From: an uncultured Bacteroidota bacterium
Lineage (GTDB): Bacteria > Bacteroidota > Bacteroidia > Flavobacteriales > Flavobacteriaceae
Length of the DNA stretch: 64,000 bases
Assembly: GCA_902604715.1 (NCBI GenBank)
Contig: CACLAD010000001.1
Span: forward strand, 165,959 to 229,958
Reading direction: 5' to 3'
A program made the position numbers and the translations under genes. Each line of letters begins with the position of its first letter. Within the stretch, counting starts at the first letter, position 1. This document shows, piece after piece, positions 50,567 through 59,940 of this stretch. Below the pieces are notes generated by a model. That model did no database searches. It worked only from the letters and a program-made list of their open reading frames with translations, and was not told the origin of the DNA.

Positions 50567-52819
50567 GTTTCCTTTTTTAATTAAATTTAAGGCAGAACCT
50601 TCATCATACCAATCAATTTGAGAATGATTATATGAGTGGTTTAAATTTATTAAGTTTCTTGTTCCATCTGAATGCGTTACCTCCATAATTATTGGTTTAC
50701 CAGGACAAAATTCGTCTAAATTGATAAAGCTTATCAAATCATCCTCCTGGATTATGTCATAATCAAACTCGTTTTGAAAAGTCAAAGCTAGCATTCCTTG
50801 TTTTTTCAAATTGGTTTCATGAATTCTAGCAAAAGATTTTACTACAACTGCACATACACCTAAATGTCTAGGTTCCATCGCAGCATGTTCTCTGGATGAA
50901 CCTTCACCATAATTATGGTCACCTACTACAATCGTTTTTATATTATTTTCTTTGTATTGCCTCTGAGTATCAGGAACACCACCATATTCTCCTGTTAATT
51001 GATTTTTTACAAAGTTAGTTTTCATATTAAAGCTATTTACCGCACCAATTAAACAATTATTAGAAATATTATCTAAGTGGCCACGATACCTTAACCATGG
51101 ACCGGCCATTGAAATATGATCTGTTGTACATTTACCATGTGCCTTAATTAGTAATCTGGCATTATTAATTTCCCTTCCGATAGGCGTAAATGGCTCTAGC
51201 AATTGTAGTCTGTCAGATTTAGGATTAACTGAAACTATAACATCAGATCCGTCTTTTTTAGGTTCAATATAACCTGAATCCTCACAATCAAAACCATCTA
51301 ATGGAAGCTCAATACCAAAAGGTGGATCAAGCATTACTTCCTGACCATTTTCATTTATTAGAGTGTCTTTTACAGGGTCAAAATCTAATCTACCTGCTAT
51401 TGCTATTGCAGCAACCATTTCTGGAGAACCAACAAAGGCATGAGTATTGGGATTTCCGTCAGCTCTTTTGGAAAAATTTCTGTTAAAAGAATGAACTATT
51501 GTATTTTTTTCTTCACCTTTTAAATCACTTCTATCCCATTGACCAATACATGGTCCACAAGCATTGGTGAAAATAGTAGCATTAAGATCTTCAAATATTT
51601 TAAGTATTCCATCTCTTTCAGCGGTATATCTAACCTGCTCAGATCCAGGATTTATTCCGAAATCAGATTTTGTAGTTAAGTTCTTTTCAACAGCCTGTTT
51701 TGCAATTGAAGCTGCCCTGGTTAAATCCTCATATGATGAATTTGTACATGACCCGATAAGACCCCAATCTACTTTTAAAGGCCAATCATTTTCTTTTGCC
51801 TTATCTGCTATTTCTGAAACTGGAGTCGCCAAATCAGGCGTGAAAGGGCCATTTAGGTGTGGTTTTAGTTCTGAAAGATTAATTTCAATTAATTGATCAA
51901 AATACTTTTCAGGCGAAATGTAAACCTCGGGGTCAGCGGTCAAATAATCTTTTATTTTATTCGCTTCCAGAGCAACAACCTCACGGCCTGTTGCCTTTAA
52001 ATATCTTTCCATTGATTCATCGTAACCAAAAGTCGATGTTGTTGCACCAACCTCAGCGCCCATATTACATATAGTTCCTTTTCCCGTACAAGAGAGAGCT
52101 TTTGCTCCAGGACCAAAATACTCTATTACAGAACCTGTACCCCCTTTTACAGTAAGAATTCCAGCAACTTTTAAAATAACATCTTTGGCGGAGGTCCAAC
52201 CGTTTAGATTACCGATTAACTTTACTCCTATAATCTTTGGAAATTTTAATTCCCAAGGCATCCCAGCCATGACATCTACTGCATCAGCACCTCCTACCCC
52301 AATTGCTATCATCCCAAGCCCGCCTGCATTTACGGTGTGTGAATCTGTACCAATCATCATGCCTCCAGGAAAAGCATAATTTTCCAGTACCACTTGATGA
52401 ATAATTCCTGCACCTGGTTTCCAAAAACCAATTCCATATTTATTTGAAACATCTCTTAAAAAATCAAAAACTTCATTACTGACTTTATTAGCACGCATAA
52501 GGTCTTTTTTTGCTCCCATTTTTGCTTGAATCAAATGATCGCAATGCACTGTAGTTGGTACAGCAACTTTAGTTTTTCCTGCTTGCATGAATTGTAGTAG
52601 TGCCATTTGGGCAGTTGCATCTTGACATGCAATTCTATCAGGTTTGAAGTCTACGTAATCTTTTCCTCTTGTATAGTTTTTACTAATACTTCCCCAGAGA
52701 TGTGAATAAAGAATCTTTTCTGTTAAAGTTAATGGCTTATCAATTACCTTTTTGGCTTCATCAACATTTTTAACAATGTTTGAATAGATTTTCTTGATCA
52801 TGTCAAAATCAAAGGCCAT
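50561..52819 (-). CDS. acn: Aconitate hydratase (aconitase, mitochondrial-like type)
   Basis: Aconitase interconverts citrate and isocitrate in the TCA cycle. The 752-residue protein has the three cluster-binding cysteines in [12 protein letters not shown] and [12 protein letters not shown]. It also has [35 protein letters not shown], and the swivel-domain [22 protein letters not shown]. Length and order resemble the mitochondrial enzyme more than AcnA/IRP or AcnB. It supplies the substrate of the icd enzyme at 5307. A TATTTTTG box lies 25 bases upstream. Confidence 0.97.
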   Translation of the reverse strand: MAFDFDMIKKIYSNIVKNVDEAKKVIDKPLTLTEKILYSHLWGSISKNYTRGKDYVDFKPDRIACQDATAQMALLQFMQAGKTKVAVPTTVHCDHLIQAKMGAKKDLMRANKVSNEVFDFLRDVSNKYGIGFWKPGAGIIHQVVLENYAFPGGMMIGTDSHTVNAGGLGMIAIGVGGADAVDVMAGMPWELKFPKIIGVKLIGNLNGWTSAKDVILKVAGILTVKGGTGSVIEYFGPGAKALSCTGKGTICNMGAEVGATTSTFGYDESMERYLKATGREVVALEANKIKDYLTADPEVYISPEKYFDQLIEINLSELKPHLNGPFTPDLATPVSEIADKAKENDWPLKVDWGLIGSCTNSSYEDLTRAASIAKQAVEKNLTTKSDFGINPGSEQVRYTAERDGILKIFEDLNATIFTNACGPCIGQWDRSDLKGEEKNTIVHSFNRNFSKRADGNPNTHAFVGSPEMVAAIAIAGRLDFDPVKDTLINENGQEVMLDPPFGIELPLDGFDCEDSGYIEPKKDGSDVIVSVNPKSDRLQLLEPFTPIGREINNARLLIKAHGKCTTDHISMAGPWLRYRGHLDNISNNCLIGAVNSFNMKTNFVKNQLTGEYGGVPDTQRQYKENNIKTIVVGDHNYGEGSSREHAAMEPRHLGVCAVVVKSFARIHETNLKKQGMLALTFQNEFDYDIIQEDDLISFINLDEFCPGKPIIMEVTHSDGTRNLINLNHSYNHSQIDWYDEGSALNLIKKGNL

Positions 52820-52843
52820 TTTTAATTTAATTGATAGTCAAGA

Positions 52844-52851
52844 CAAAAATA
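52844..52851 (-). promoter_or_regulatory. Promoter -7 box of the aconitase gene (TATTTTTG)
   Basis: On the minus strand this is a perfect TAnnTTTG match, 25 bases before the ATG at 52819. No clear -33 box was found. Confidence 0.55.
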
Positions 52852-52930
52852 ATCATTAGAAGTAACTAAAAAAATTAATCAGCGATTATTAATAAAATGA
52901 ATTATTTAATATGAAAATTATATAAAATAG

Positions 52931-54277
52931 TTAATTTTTCAACCAATTACTGAAAAAGTCGCAATCACGAAAATCATTATTAATATTAATATAGGTATCA
53001 AATATTTTGTCATTTTGCCATTTTTCAATCTCTTTTAACTGCTTATTTTGAAGTGCTAATTTTTGGATTTTTAGGTAATCTTTTGAAAAATCTGCTATAT
53101 GTTCATCGTATCTATCAGAAACAGATAAAATCTTGAATTTAATTGGATTAAACCTATCCTCGTCTTGAAAAACTATACTAACCTCACCCTCTTTTAAATT
53201 TGCAATTTGGGAATAAAGCTCAGGATCCATTTTGGTTAATTCGAATTTATAATCTTGTGTTTCAGGATTAATCAAAAGCCCCCCATCATTTCTTGTTTCT
53301 ATTTCATCACTCGCTTCAATAGCTGCATCCACAAAAGAAATTTCTTCATTAACTATTCTTTCTCTTATTTTAACCAGTTTTTTTCTAGTATCTTCAATTT
53401 CTTTATTATTGATCTTAGGTCTCAATAAAATTGTTCTGATATCATATTCTTGTCCTCTGATTTTTTCAAGGTAAATTATGAAGAACCCATACTCAGTTTC
53501 AAATGGATCAGAAATCTCACCTTCTGTTAAAGAAAAAGCAACTTCATTAAATTTTTTAATCATCGGAGAATTTTTTCTATTAATCGAATATTTACCTCCT
53601 CTTGTTCTTGAACCTGGGTCTTCACTATATAAAACCGCTTTTGAAACAAAGCTTGCACCGTTATCTATCACATCTGCTTTAAACTCCTTCAGTCTATTAA
53701 TTACCTTTTGTTTTTCCTCTTGGGTTGTTTTTGGATATAGAACAATTTGGGATACTCTTAACTCTGTTCCGAAGACTGGCCTATCATCTTTAGGAATAGA
53801 ATTAAAAAATTGCCTTACCTCCTCTGGTGTAACCTCAATATCTTCAATTATAACCTGTTGCATCTTTTTAGCTAACTCAGCATTCTTGTTAAGTTCGAAC
53901 ATTTCTGACCTTAAGTCTTGCTCAGAGTCTTTCTTGTAATATTCTAAAAGCTTATCCATTGATCCTATTTGCTCAGCAAATGCATTGACTTGCTGATCAA
54001 CGTATGATTGAATCTCGGCATTATTGACTTCGACACTGTCTTGAATCGCATGATGCTGATATAATTTATCCTCAAGTAATTTTCCAAAAACCTGACATTT
54101 AGAAATATTCTCCATTGAAACACCTGAAACTTTAAGTTGAGTAAATTGTTTATCTATATCTGATTCCAGTACAATGAAATCTCCAATTACTGCTGCAACT
54201 CCGTCAATCTTTTGTCTTTCTTGTGAAAAAATAATTGATACATAAAAAAATATTAATAATATTAAGTAATTTTTCAT
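52931..54277 (-). CDS. SurA-like periplasmic chaperone / peptidyl-prolyl isomerase
   Basis: This 448-residue protein begins with a signal peptide (YVSIIFSQ). The SurA-type helical N-domain follows (IDGVAAVIGDFIVLESDIDKQF). Parvulin domains come next (LRVSQIVLYPKTTQEEKQK, then YSEDPGSRTRGGKYSINRKNSPMIKKFNEVAFSLTEGEISDPFETEYGFFI as the core). A second part includes EIETRNDGGLLINPE and LKEGEVSIVF. It should escort unfolded outer-membrane proteins. It is third in a minus-strand cluster with a lipoprotein and a larger parvulin protein. Confidence 0.93.
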   Translation of the reverse strand: MKNYLILLIFFYVSIIFSQERQKIDGVAAVIGDFIVLESDIDKQFTQLKVSGVSMENISKCQVFGKLLEDKLYQHHAIQDSVEVNNAEIQSYVDQQVNAFAEQIGSMDKLLEYYKKDSEQDLRSEMFELNKNAELAKKMQQVIIEDIEVTPEEVRQFFNSIPKDDRPVFGTELRVSQIVLYPKTTQEEKQKVINRLKEFKADVIDNGASFVSKAVLYSEDPGSRTRGGKYSINRKNSPMIKKFNEVAFSLTEGEISDPFETEYGFFIIYLEKIRGQEYDIRTILLRPKINNKEIEDTRKKLVKIRERIVNEEISFVDAAIEASDEIETRNDGGLLINPETQDYKFELTKMDPELYSQIANLKEGEVSIVFQDEDRFNPIKFKILSVSDRYDEHIADFSKDYLKIQKLALQNKQLKEIEKWQNDKIFDTYININNDFRDCDFFSNWLKN

Positions 54278-54278
54278 T

Positions 54279-55118
54279 CTAATATATTTCTAATTTATTC
54301 TTTTCAAGAGCATCTTTCAAAATATCAGTTTTAATACTAAGCATCAGCTCCTTTTTTCTCTTATTCAATGACATGTACTCCAGAGTTGGCAAAACATAAT
54401 CAATTGGTGAAATATCACCTTTTTTTACAGATTCCCTAATCTTAATCAAATATAAACTTAAAGAATCTTTGAATTGAAAAAAATTATAATTTTTTAAGCT
54501 TCGGTATGAATAATTCGTTAAAAACGGAAATTTTTGCATGAGTGTATTTTTTGAAATCCAATAATCAGTTGTCAATGAAAAACTTTTAAATCTAAAAGAG
54601 ATTGAATCTAAAAAAATTTGATCATCTCTTTTGAATCTTTTTATTTTTGACCTTACTTCATAAGTATCAGAAAAATCTAAAGGAAGCTCAATATATACCA
54701 GTTTAAAAATATCTTCGTTCAAATTAAATAAACTTTTATTGTTATTGTAAAGATTTAGTATTTCAAGTGAGTCAACTTCTAAATTAATTGTCGAGTTGAC
54801 CAGAGCTTCAAGATATGTCTCAGAAAGCAAACTAGATTTATAATTATCAGCTAATGACTGAATTTTTTGAAGTTTTATTTCGCTTAAATTTAATTCTGCT
54901 CTTTCAATTAATATTCTTTCTATTGCCCAATTGTTAATAATCGAAATTACCATTGAAATCGAATCATTTGTTTGTACTCCTTCAGCAAGGGATAATAACT
55001 CTTCTTTTGACAAAAATGATTCTCCGTATCTAGCAATATTTTTAGTGTTGTAATCCGAAACAAAACTACAACTGGAAAAAAATAAAAAAACCGACAGAAA
55101 AAATAATTTATAAAACAT
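54279..55118 (-). CDS. Lipoprotein of the SurA cluster, no visible isomerase domain
   Basis: This 279-residue protein starts with a lipoprotein signal (LFFSSCSFVSDY, Cys17). It continues with a SurA/PpiD-like helical region (IARYGESFLSKEELLSLA, then INNWAIERILIERAEL). I do not see the parvulin active-site pattern (HI or GG-SAP stretch), so it may act as chaperone only. It lies between a two-parvulin protein and SurA, overlapping the former by 1 base and 1 base from the latter. This suggests the three proteins work together on outer-membrane cargo. Confidence 0.75.
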   Translation of the reverse strand: MFYKLFFLSVFLFFSSCSFVSDYNTKNIARYGESFLSKEELLSLAEGVQTNDSISMVISIINNWAIERILIERAELNLSEIKLQKIQSLADNYKSSLLSETYLEALVNSTINLEVDSLEILNLYNNNKSLFNLNEDIFKLVYIELPLDFSDTYEVRSKIKRFKRDDQIFLDSISFRFKSFSLTTDYWISKNTLMQKFPFLTNYSYRSLKNYNFFQFKDSLSLYLIKIRESVKKGDISPIDYVLPTLEYMSLNKRKKELMLSIKTDILKDALEKNKLEIY

Positions 55119-56749
55119 TAATTATACTCTTTTTTTAAACGCTTTATGGTTCTTTTATTCAAAGTCAAATTATGTTTAGATTTTAAAGATTTTACCCATA
55201 ATTCCTCTTGAAATTGCTGAAAATCCCCAATAACTTTTCCTCTGTCATCTTCGAAGGATGAATACTTATTTTTATTATCATCAAAAAACATTTTCAGTTT
55301 AGTCGAGTCTGATTCTCTAACTGTCCAAATTTTATCTTGCATCAGATTAAATAGAAGTAAGCCTTCTCTGTATTCCTTAATAACATATCTATAATCTGAG
55401 TTCTCACTTTCAAGATTACTCTTGTATACTTCTAATGCGTTATATTGTACAAAGCTCTTATACTTATCAGATATCAATTTTTGGTAAGGAACAGCAGTAC
55501 TTTTTCTTTGATTATCTTCCAAAAATGCAGCAAAATCTATGTATTTTAATTCCCTGTCTGAAATATTAATTAATATTTCTTCTTCATTTATTAATTCGGG
55601 AATACTCCATTCACCTTTAAAATAACTTGGATTTAATATTGAAATAAAATAATCAAGTTTTTTATTTTGATAGCTTATTCCATATCTATTAATCAAAAAA
55701 TCATAAAACGAATCAGAAATTATACTGAATCTTGAACTTCTTTTCAACTTATTTAATAATTCATATTTTATCTCATCAAACTTTTTTACATTTTTTTTAG
55801 AATAAAATTTTATGATATGCCAACCATACTTTGTTTCGATTGGTTTAGAAGTATTATTTTTTTTATCTAACTCAAATGCAGCATTTTCAAATGGTATTGA
55901 ATTAATTTGTCCACTAGAAAATGGATTTAACCTACCCCCTTTGAAAGATGAATTTTTATCATCAGAATATTTTTTTGCTAAGTACTCAAAACTTACTCCA
56001 TTATTTAAAGAATCTAAAATATTTGTTATTCTCTTGAAAGCATTTGGTTTGTTTTTATAAGTCATTATATGCCCAACCGTTACTTCACCTAATGAAGGCC
56101 TTTTATCATTAACTTTTAATATATGAAAACCAAATCTTGTCCGAAATGGCATTGAAACCTCCCCAACTGAGGTATTATAAGCCATATTTTCAAACTTGTA
56201 TATCATTTTAAAAGCTGAGAAATATCCCAAATTCTCAATAATTAGTTCTTGATCATTTTGGTATTTATTTTTAAAATGGTTGACAGGTAAATTTGAGAAT
56301 GCACCCCTTAAAGCATTTAATTTATTGTATATTTTGAGTGTATCATTTTCATTTTCATCAATTCTTATCAAAATATGAGACACATTAACTTCAGATTTTG
56401 TTCTTTCATATGCCTCATTTAGAAACTTATCCTCAGTTTCCCTGTTCGTTAAGTATGTGTTTTGTAATTGTTTTACGTATTTATTTAGTTCACTTTTATA
56501 TTTTGGATCATTTTGCAAACCTAAATCATAAGCTTCAGCCAATTTCAGTTTATAATTTATAAATAATTCAAGATAAGATTCAAAGTCTTTTTGATTATTT
56601 TCATCAATTAAATCAATATTTTTATTGTAAACTCGATTGAATTCATCTACATAGACCAAACTGTCATTTACCTTGAATAGTACATTATTTTCAAGCTGTG
56701 CAAATAAATAATTACTAATGAGAAAAAAAATTATAAAAAATCTATTCAT
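55118..56749 (-). CDS. Periplasmic peptidyl-prolyl isomerase with two parvulin domains
   Basis: From the ATG at 56749 the protein has 543 residues, starting MNRFFIIFFLISNYLFAQ (signal peptide). A SurA-like helical region precedes two parvulin domains: VSHILIRIDENENDT to GFHILKVNDKRP (about residues 110-220), and VTVGHIMTYKNKPNA to GWHIIKFYSKK (about 220-325). The C-terminal 210 residues are helical and unassigned. A longer frame to 56773 would add eight non-signal residues and reach into the promoter box, so I take the later start. First gene of the cluster. Confidence 0.9.
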   Translation of the reverse strand: MNRFFIIFFLISNYLFAQLENNVLFKVNDSLVYVDEFNRVYNKNIDLIDENNQKDFESYLELFINYKLKLAEAYDLGLQNDPKYKSELNKYVKQLQNTYLTNRETEDKFLNEAYERTKSEVNVSHILIRIDENENDTLKIYNKLNALRGAFSNLPVNHFKNKYQNDQELIIENLGYFSAFKMIYKFENMAYNTSVGEVSMPFRTRFGFHILKVNDKRPSLGEVTVGHIMTYKNKPNAFKRITNILDSLNNGVSFEYLAKKYSDDKNSSFKGGRLNPFSSGQINSIPFENAAFELDKKNNTSKPIETKYGWHIIKFYSKKNVKKFDEIKYELLNKLKRSSRFSIISDSFYDFLINRYGISYQNKKLDYFISILNPSYFKGEWSIPELINEEEILINISDRELKYIDFAAFLEDNQRKSTAVPYQKLISDKYKSFVQYNALEVYKSNLESENSDYRYVIKEYREGLLLFNLMQDKIWTVRESDSTKLKMFFDDNKNKYSSFEDDRGKVIGDFQQFQEELWVKSLKSKHNLTLNKRTIKRLKKEYN

Positions 56750-56770
56750 TTTACAATCGTTTTGGATGAG

Positions 56771-56778
56771 CAAAAATA
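56771..56778 (-). promoter_or_regulatory. Promoter -7 box of the parvulin/SurA cluster (TATTTTTG)
   Basis: On the minus strand this is a perfect TAnnTTTG match, 22 bases before the ATG at 56749. It would serve all three genes of the cluster. Confidence 0.5.
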
Positions 56779-56803
56779 AAAATATCTAATTAATAATCTT
56801 TAA

Positions 56804-58273
56804 TTATCTAGAGTAATTTGGTGCTTCTTTGGTAATATTCACCCCGTGAGGATGACTTTCAACAATTCCTGATGTTGTAATTTTTACAAACTTTGATATT
56901 TTTTGTAGTGTATCTATATCCATAGCTCCACAATACCCCATACTTGCTCTCAAGCCTCCAACAAATTGATGTATACTTTCAACTAGATCACCTTTGTATG
57001 GAACTCTACCAACTATGCCTTCGGGAACTAATTTTTTAATATCATTTTCTACATCTTGAAAGTATCGATCTTTACTACCCTTATTCATAGCCTCTAATGA
57101 GCCCATCCCTCTGTAGGACTTAAATTTTCTTCCCTCAAAAATAATTGTTTCACCTGGAGATTCTTTAGTTCCTGCTAACATTGATCCTAACATCACACAT
57201 GATGCACCTGCAGCAATTGCTTTAGCAATATCTCCAGTGTATTTTACTCCTCCGTCTGCTATAATAGGGACTTTATTTTTTACACTTTTACAAACCTCAA
57301 GAATTGCTGAAAATTGTGGCACTCCAACTCCAGCAACAATCCTTGTTGTGCAAATGGAACCAGGGCCTATTCCAACTTTAATTCCGTCTGCTCCAGCTTT
57401 TAATAAAAACATTGCTGCCTCAGCAGTAGCTATGTTACCAACAACTACATCGACTTCTTTATTTAACCTCTTTAATTCCTTTAATAATGAAACCACCCTT
57501 TCTGTGTGACCATGGGCAGTATCAATTACAATTGCATCAACACCAGAGTTAATTAATGCCTTTGATCTTTCTATTGAGTCTTCAGTTACGCCTATTGCAG
57601 CTGCAACCCTTAATCTACCATACTTATCTTTGTTAGCAATCGGCTTAAGCTTTAGTTTAGTAATATCACTGAAGGTTATTAATCCAACTAGCTTATTTTT
57701 GTTAGTTACAACCGGAAGTTTTTCAATTTTATTTTGCTGTAAAATAATCTCTGCTTCCTCTAAAGAAGTGCCTTCCCCAACAGTTATAAGATTTTCTTTA
57801 GTCATAATTTCAGTTATCAATCTGTCGTTTTTCTTTTCAAATCTCAAATCTCGGTTAGTCACGATTCCTTTTAGAAATCCGGAGTCGTCAACAATCGGAA
57901 TACCTCCAATTTTATTTTCCTTCATACTTTTTTTTGCGTCAGAAACAACCGAGTCAAGAGGCAGTGTAATTGGATCGATAATCATTCCACTTTCGGCACG
58001 CTTTACCCTTCTAATTTTTTCAGCTTGGAGTTTTATCGACATATTCTTATGCACAACTCCCAGACCACCCTCTTGAGCAATTGCTATAGCCATTCTACTT
58101 TCTGTAACTGTATCCATGGCAGCAGAAACGATAGGAATATTTAATGTAATATTTTTTGAAAATCTAGAGCTAATTTTGACATCCCTAGGTAAAATGTTGG
58201 AATATCCCGGAACTAACAAGACATCATCGTAAGTAAGCGCTTCAGAAATAATTTTTTTAGGAGAGTTTTCCAT
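56804..58273 (-). CDS. guaB: Inosine-5'-monophosphate dehydrogenase
   Basis: GuaB oxidises IMP to XMP with NAD+, the committed step of guanine nucleotide synthesis. From the ATG at 58273 the protein has 489 residues. It shows SEALTYDDVLLVPGYS, two CBS domains at about residues 95-205, the catalytic Cys loop GPGSICTTRIVAGVGVPQ, ADGGVKYTGDIAKA, and the GMGSLEAM flap region. In-frame codons upstream to 58306 lie within or before the probable transcription start, so the later ATG is used. An inverted repeat covers the start. Confidence 0.97.
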   Translation of the reverse strand: MENSPKKIISEALTYDDVLLVPGYSNILPRDVKISSRFSKNITLNIPIVSAAMDTVTESRMAIAIAQEGGLGVVHKNMSIKLQAEKIRRVKRAESGMIIDPITLPLDSVVSDAKKSMKENKIGGIPIVDDSGFLKGIVTNRDLRFEKKNDRLITEIMTKENLITVGEGTSLEEAEIILQQNKIEKLPVVTNKNKLVGLITFSDITKLKLKPIANKDKYGRLRVAAAIGVTEDSIERSKALINSGVDAIVIDTAHGHTERVVSLLKELKRLNKEVDVVVGNIATAEAAMFLLKAGADGIKVGIGPGSICTTRIVAGVGVPQFSAILEVCKSVKNKVPIIADGGVKYTGDIAKAIAAGASCVMLGSMLAGTKESPGETIIFEGRKFKSYRGMGSLEAMNKGSKDRYFQDVENDIKKLVPEGIVGRVPYKGDLVESIHQFVGGLRASMGYCGAMDIDTLQKISKFVKITTSGIVESHPHGVNITKEAPNYSR

Positions 58274-58294
58274 GCAATTAATAACTAATTGCAT
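58272..58294. promoter_or_regulatory. Inverted repeat over the guaB start codon
   Basis: ATGCAATTA (58272-58280) and TAATTGCAT (58286-58294) are perfect 9-base complements around five bases. The second arm in the message direction runs into the ATG of guaB. It can act as an operator just downstream of the -7 box, or as a 5' hairpin hiding the start codon. Confidence 0.6.
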
Positions 58295-58295
58295 G

Positions 58296-58303
58296 CAAAT
58301 ATA
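58296..58303 (-). promoter_or_regulatory. Promoter -7 box of guaB (TATATTTG)
   Basis: On the minus strand this is a perfect TATATTTG. Transcription would begin near 58289, inside the inverted repeat, giving a leader of about 15 bases. Confidence 0.6.
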
Positions 58304-58354
58304 CAAATTGCAGACTAATCACAGTATAGAATTTAAATTAAAGATGAACTTTAT

Positions 58355-59218
58355 TTATTTATAGTTTAGAAAAATATCACTAGCATAATTATATGCTACC
58401 TCAAATTTTAAAGGATTAATGCCTGATTCAATTCCATTTTCCTCACAAAAAGTAATTATTTTTTCTGTTGGCATATTTCCAATCATATTATCAGAGGCCA
58501 TAGGACAACCCCCGAAACCCTGTATAGCACTATCGATTCTAAGGCAACCAGAATCAATTGAAGTTTCAACTTTTTCCCTCCAAAATTGAGGGTGGGAATG
58601 TAAATGTAATCCAAACTCAACATTTGGATACTTCATTGAAAAGTATTCATATACAACGTTTATCGTCTTAGGTGTGGCAGAACCAATAGTGTCACTTAAA
58701 GAAATTAATTCTATTCCTAAGTCAATAAGATTAGAAATCCAATAATCTAAAATATTTAAACTCCAAACTTCTCCATACGGATTTCCAAAGCACATTGATA
58801 AATAAACAACTAACTTTTTTTTACATGCTAAAACAATATCATTAATGTGAATAAGATTTGTAAATGATTCTTCAATAGTTTTGTTTGTGTTTCGCATTTG
58901 AAAATTTTCAGAAATTGAAAAAGGAAAACCAACATATGAAATATGTTTAAAATTTGTAGCTATCTCTGCTCCTTTAATATTAGCTACTATTACCAACAGT
59001 TTTGTGTTTTTATCCTCAAAATCCAATGAATTAATTAATTCCCCTGTATCAGCTAACTGAGGTATTACTTTTTTTGAAACAAAACTACCAACATCAATTG
59101 TGTTAAACCCTACATCTAATAAACTTTGAATGTACTTTATTTTTTTTTCTGTTGGAATAAATTTCTTAATACTCTGCATAGCATCTCTTGGACATTCTAT
59201 GATTTTAAGTTTTGGCAT
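58355..59218 (-). CDS. Hydroxymethylglutaryl-CoA lyase
   Basis: The enzyme splits HMG-CoA into acetyl-CoA and acetoacetate in leucine breakdown. The 287-residue TIM barrel of the HMGL family shows the divalent-metal and substrate start ECPRDAMQSIKKFIPTEKK, DVGSFVSKKVIPQLADT, SLSDTIGSATP, the metal His pair in GLHLHSHP, and the catalytic Cys in GGCPMASDNMIGNMPTE. The N-terminal motif differs from the common VGPRDGLQNE form, but I recall ECPRDAMQ from other flavobacteria. It lies 12 bases after the LysE-type gene, probably one message. Confidence 0.92.
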   Translation of the reverse strand: MPKLKIIECPRDAMQSIKKFIPTEKKIKYIQSLLDVGFNTIDVGSFVSKKVIPQLADTGELINSLDFEDKNTKLLVIVANIKGAEIATNFKHISYVGFPFSISENFQMRNTNKTIEESFTNLIHINDIVLACKKKLVVYLSMCFGNPYGEVWSLNILDYWISNLIDLGIELISLSDTIGSATPKTINVVYEYFSMKYPNVEFGLHLHSHPQFWREKVETSIDSGCLRIDSAIQGFGGCPMASDNMIGNMPTEKIITFCEENGIESGINPLKFEVAYNYASDIFLNYK

Positions 59219-59230
59219 TAAAAAATTTTA

Positions 59231-59860
59231 TTAAAATAAAGTTATATTATTTTCGGTAAATAAGATTAGTAAAGCAATTAGCATTAGGACAGAAATATTA
59301 AAATATTTAGCAAAAATTTTAAAATTATCATTCTGTGAAAACTTTCTAAAAATCAAATCTGAGAATAAAATAATCACTGCAAAAACAAGAAATGTAACCA
59401 GAGTAAAGATGGTGCCTAAAATAAAAATTTGAGTTTTGAATGAAAATTCATCTGAAAATAAAAAATTTGGAAAAAATAATGCAAAAAATAAGAATACCTT
59501 TGGATTTAATAAATTCATAAATATTCCCTTTTTAAGATTTTTAAAAATTTTATTTGATCTACCAATGTTTACAAATTTATCTTGATAATAATCAGATTTA
59601 TAAACTTCATATGAAAGAAAAATCAAATAAATTATGCCTAAATATTTTATTAATTCAAAAATAATTTCGTATTGAAGAATTAATGCATTCAAACCAAATG
59701 CAAGTAGTGTTGTGTGTATTAAGCATCCTATTAGCAAACCTGTTAAAAAAGATATTCCTGAAAGTTTACCCGATTTGGTTGTTAAAGCTGTTAAATATAA
59801 ATTGTCTGGGCCTGGGCTCAATGCAAGAAGAAAACTAGACAAAATGAAAGACAACAACAT
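59231..59860 (-). CDS. LysE-family exporter
   Basis: This 209-residue protein has about six membrane helices and the LysE/RhtB start motif ALSPGPDNLYLTALTTKSGKLSGISFLTG. The second half includes GIFMNLLNPKVFLFFALFFPNFL, another family signature. Members export amino acids; the substrate is unknown. It precedes the HMG-CoA lyase gene on the same strand and is divergent from the secreted protease. Confidence 0.93.
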   Translation of the reverse strand: MLLSFILSSFLLALSPGPDNLYLTALTTKSGKLSGISFLTGLLIGCLIHTTLLAFGLNALILQYEIIFELIKYLGIIYLIFLSYEVYKSDYYQDKFVNIGRSNKIFKNLKKGIFMNLLNPKVFLFFALFFPNFLFSDEFSFKTQIFILGTIFTLVTFLVFAVIILFSDLIFRKFSQNDNFKIFAKYFNISVLMLIALLILFTENNITLF

Positions 59861-59876
59861 ATAAACCTAAATAGTA

Positions 59877-59940
59877 ATTTGGAACAAGATAAATTTAATT
59901 ATTTTTGTATTGTAGTATTTACATATAATTCGTTCCAAAT
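59877..59940. repeat. Inverted repeat flanking the promoter of the secreted protease gene
   Basis: ATTTGGAAC (59877-59885) and GTTCCAAAT (59932-59940) are perfect complements 46 bases apart. The left copy contains the TTTG of a possible -33 box, and the right copy ends directly before the ATG at 59941. They may be paired operator half-sites. Confidence 0.4.
59878..59907 (+). promoter_or_regulatory. Promoter of the secreted metalloprotease gene (TTTG-N18-TATTTTTG)
   Basis: TTTG at 59878-59881 is followed after 18 bases by TATTTTTG at 59900-59907. Both boxes match the Bacteroidota consensus (usual spacer 19). The leader would be about 27 bases. Confidence 0.6.
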
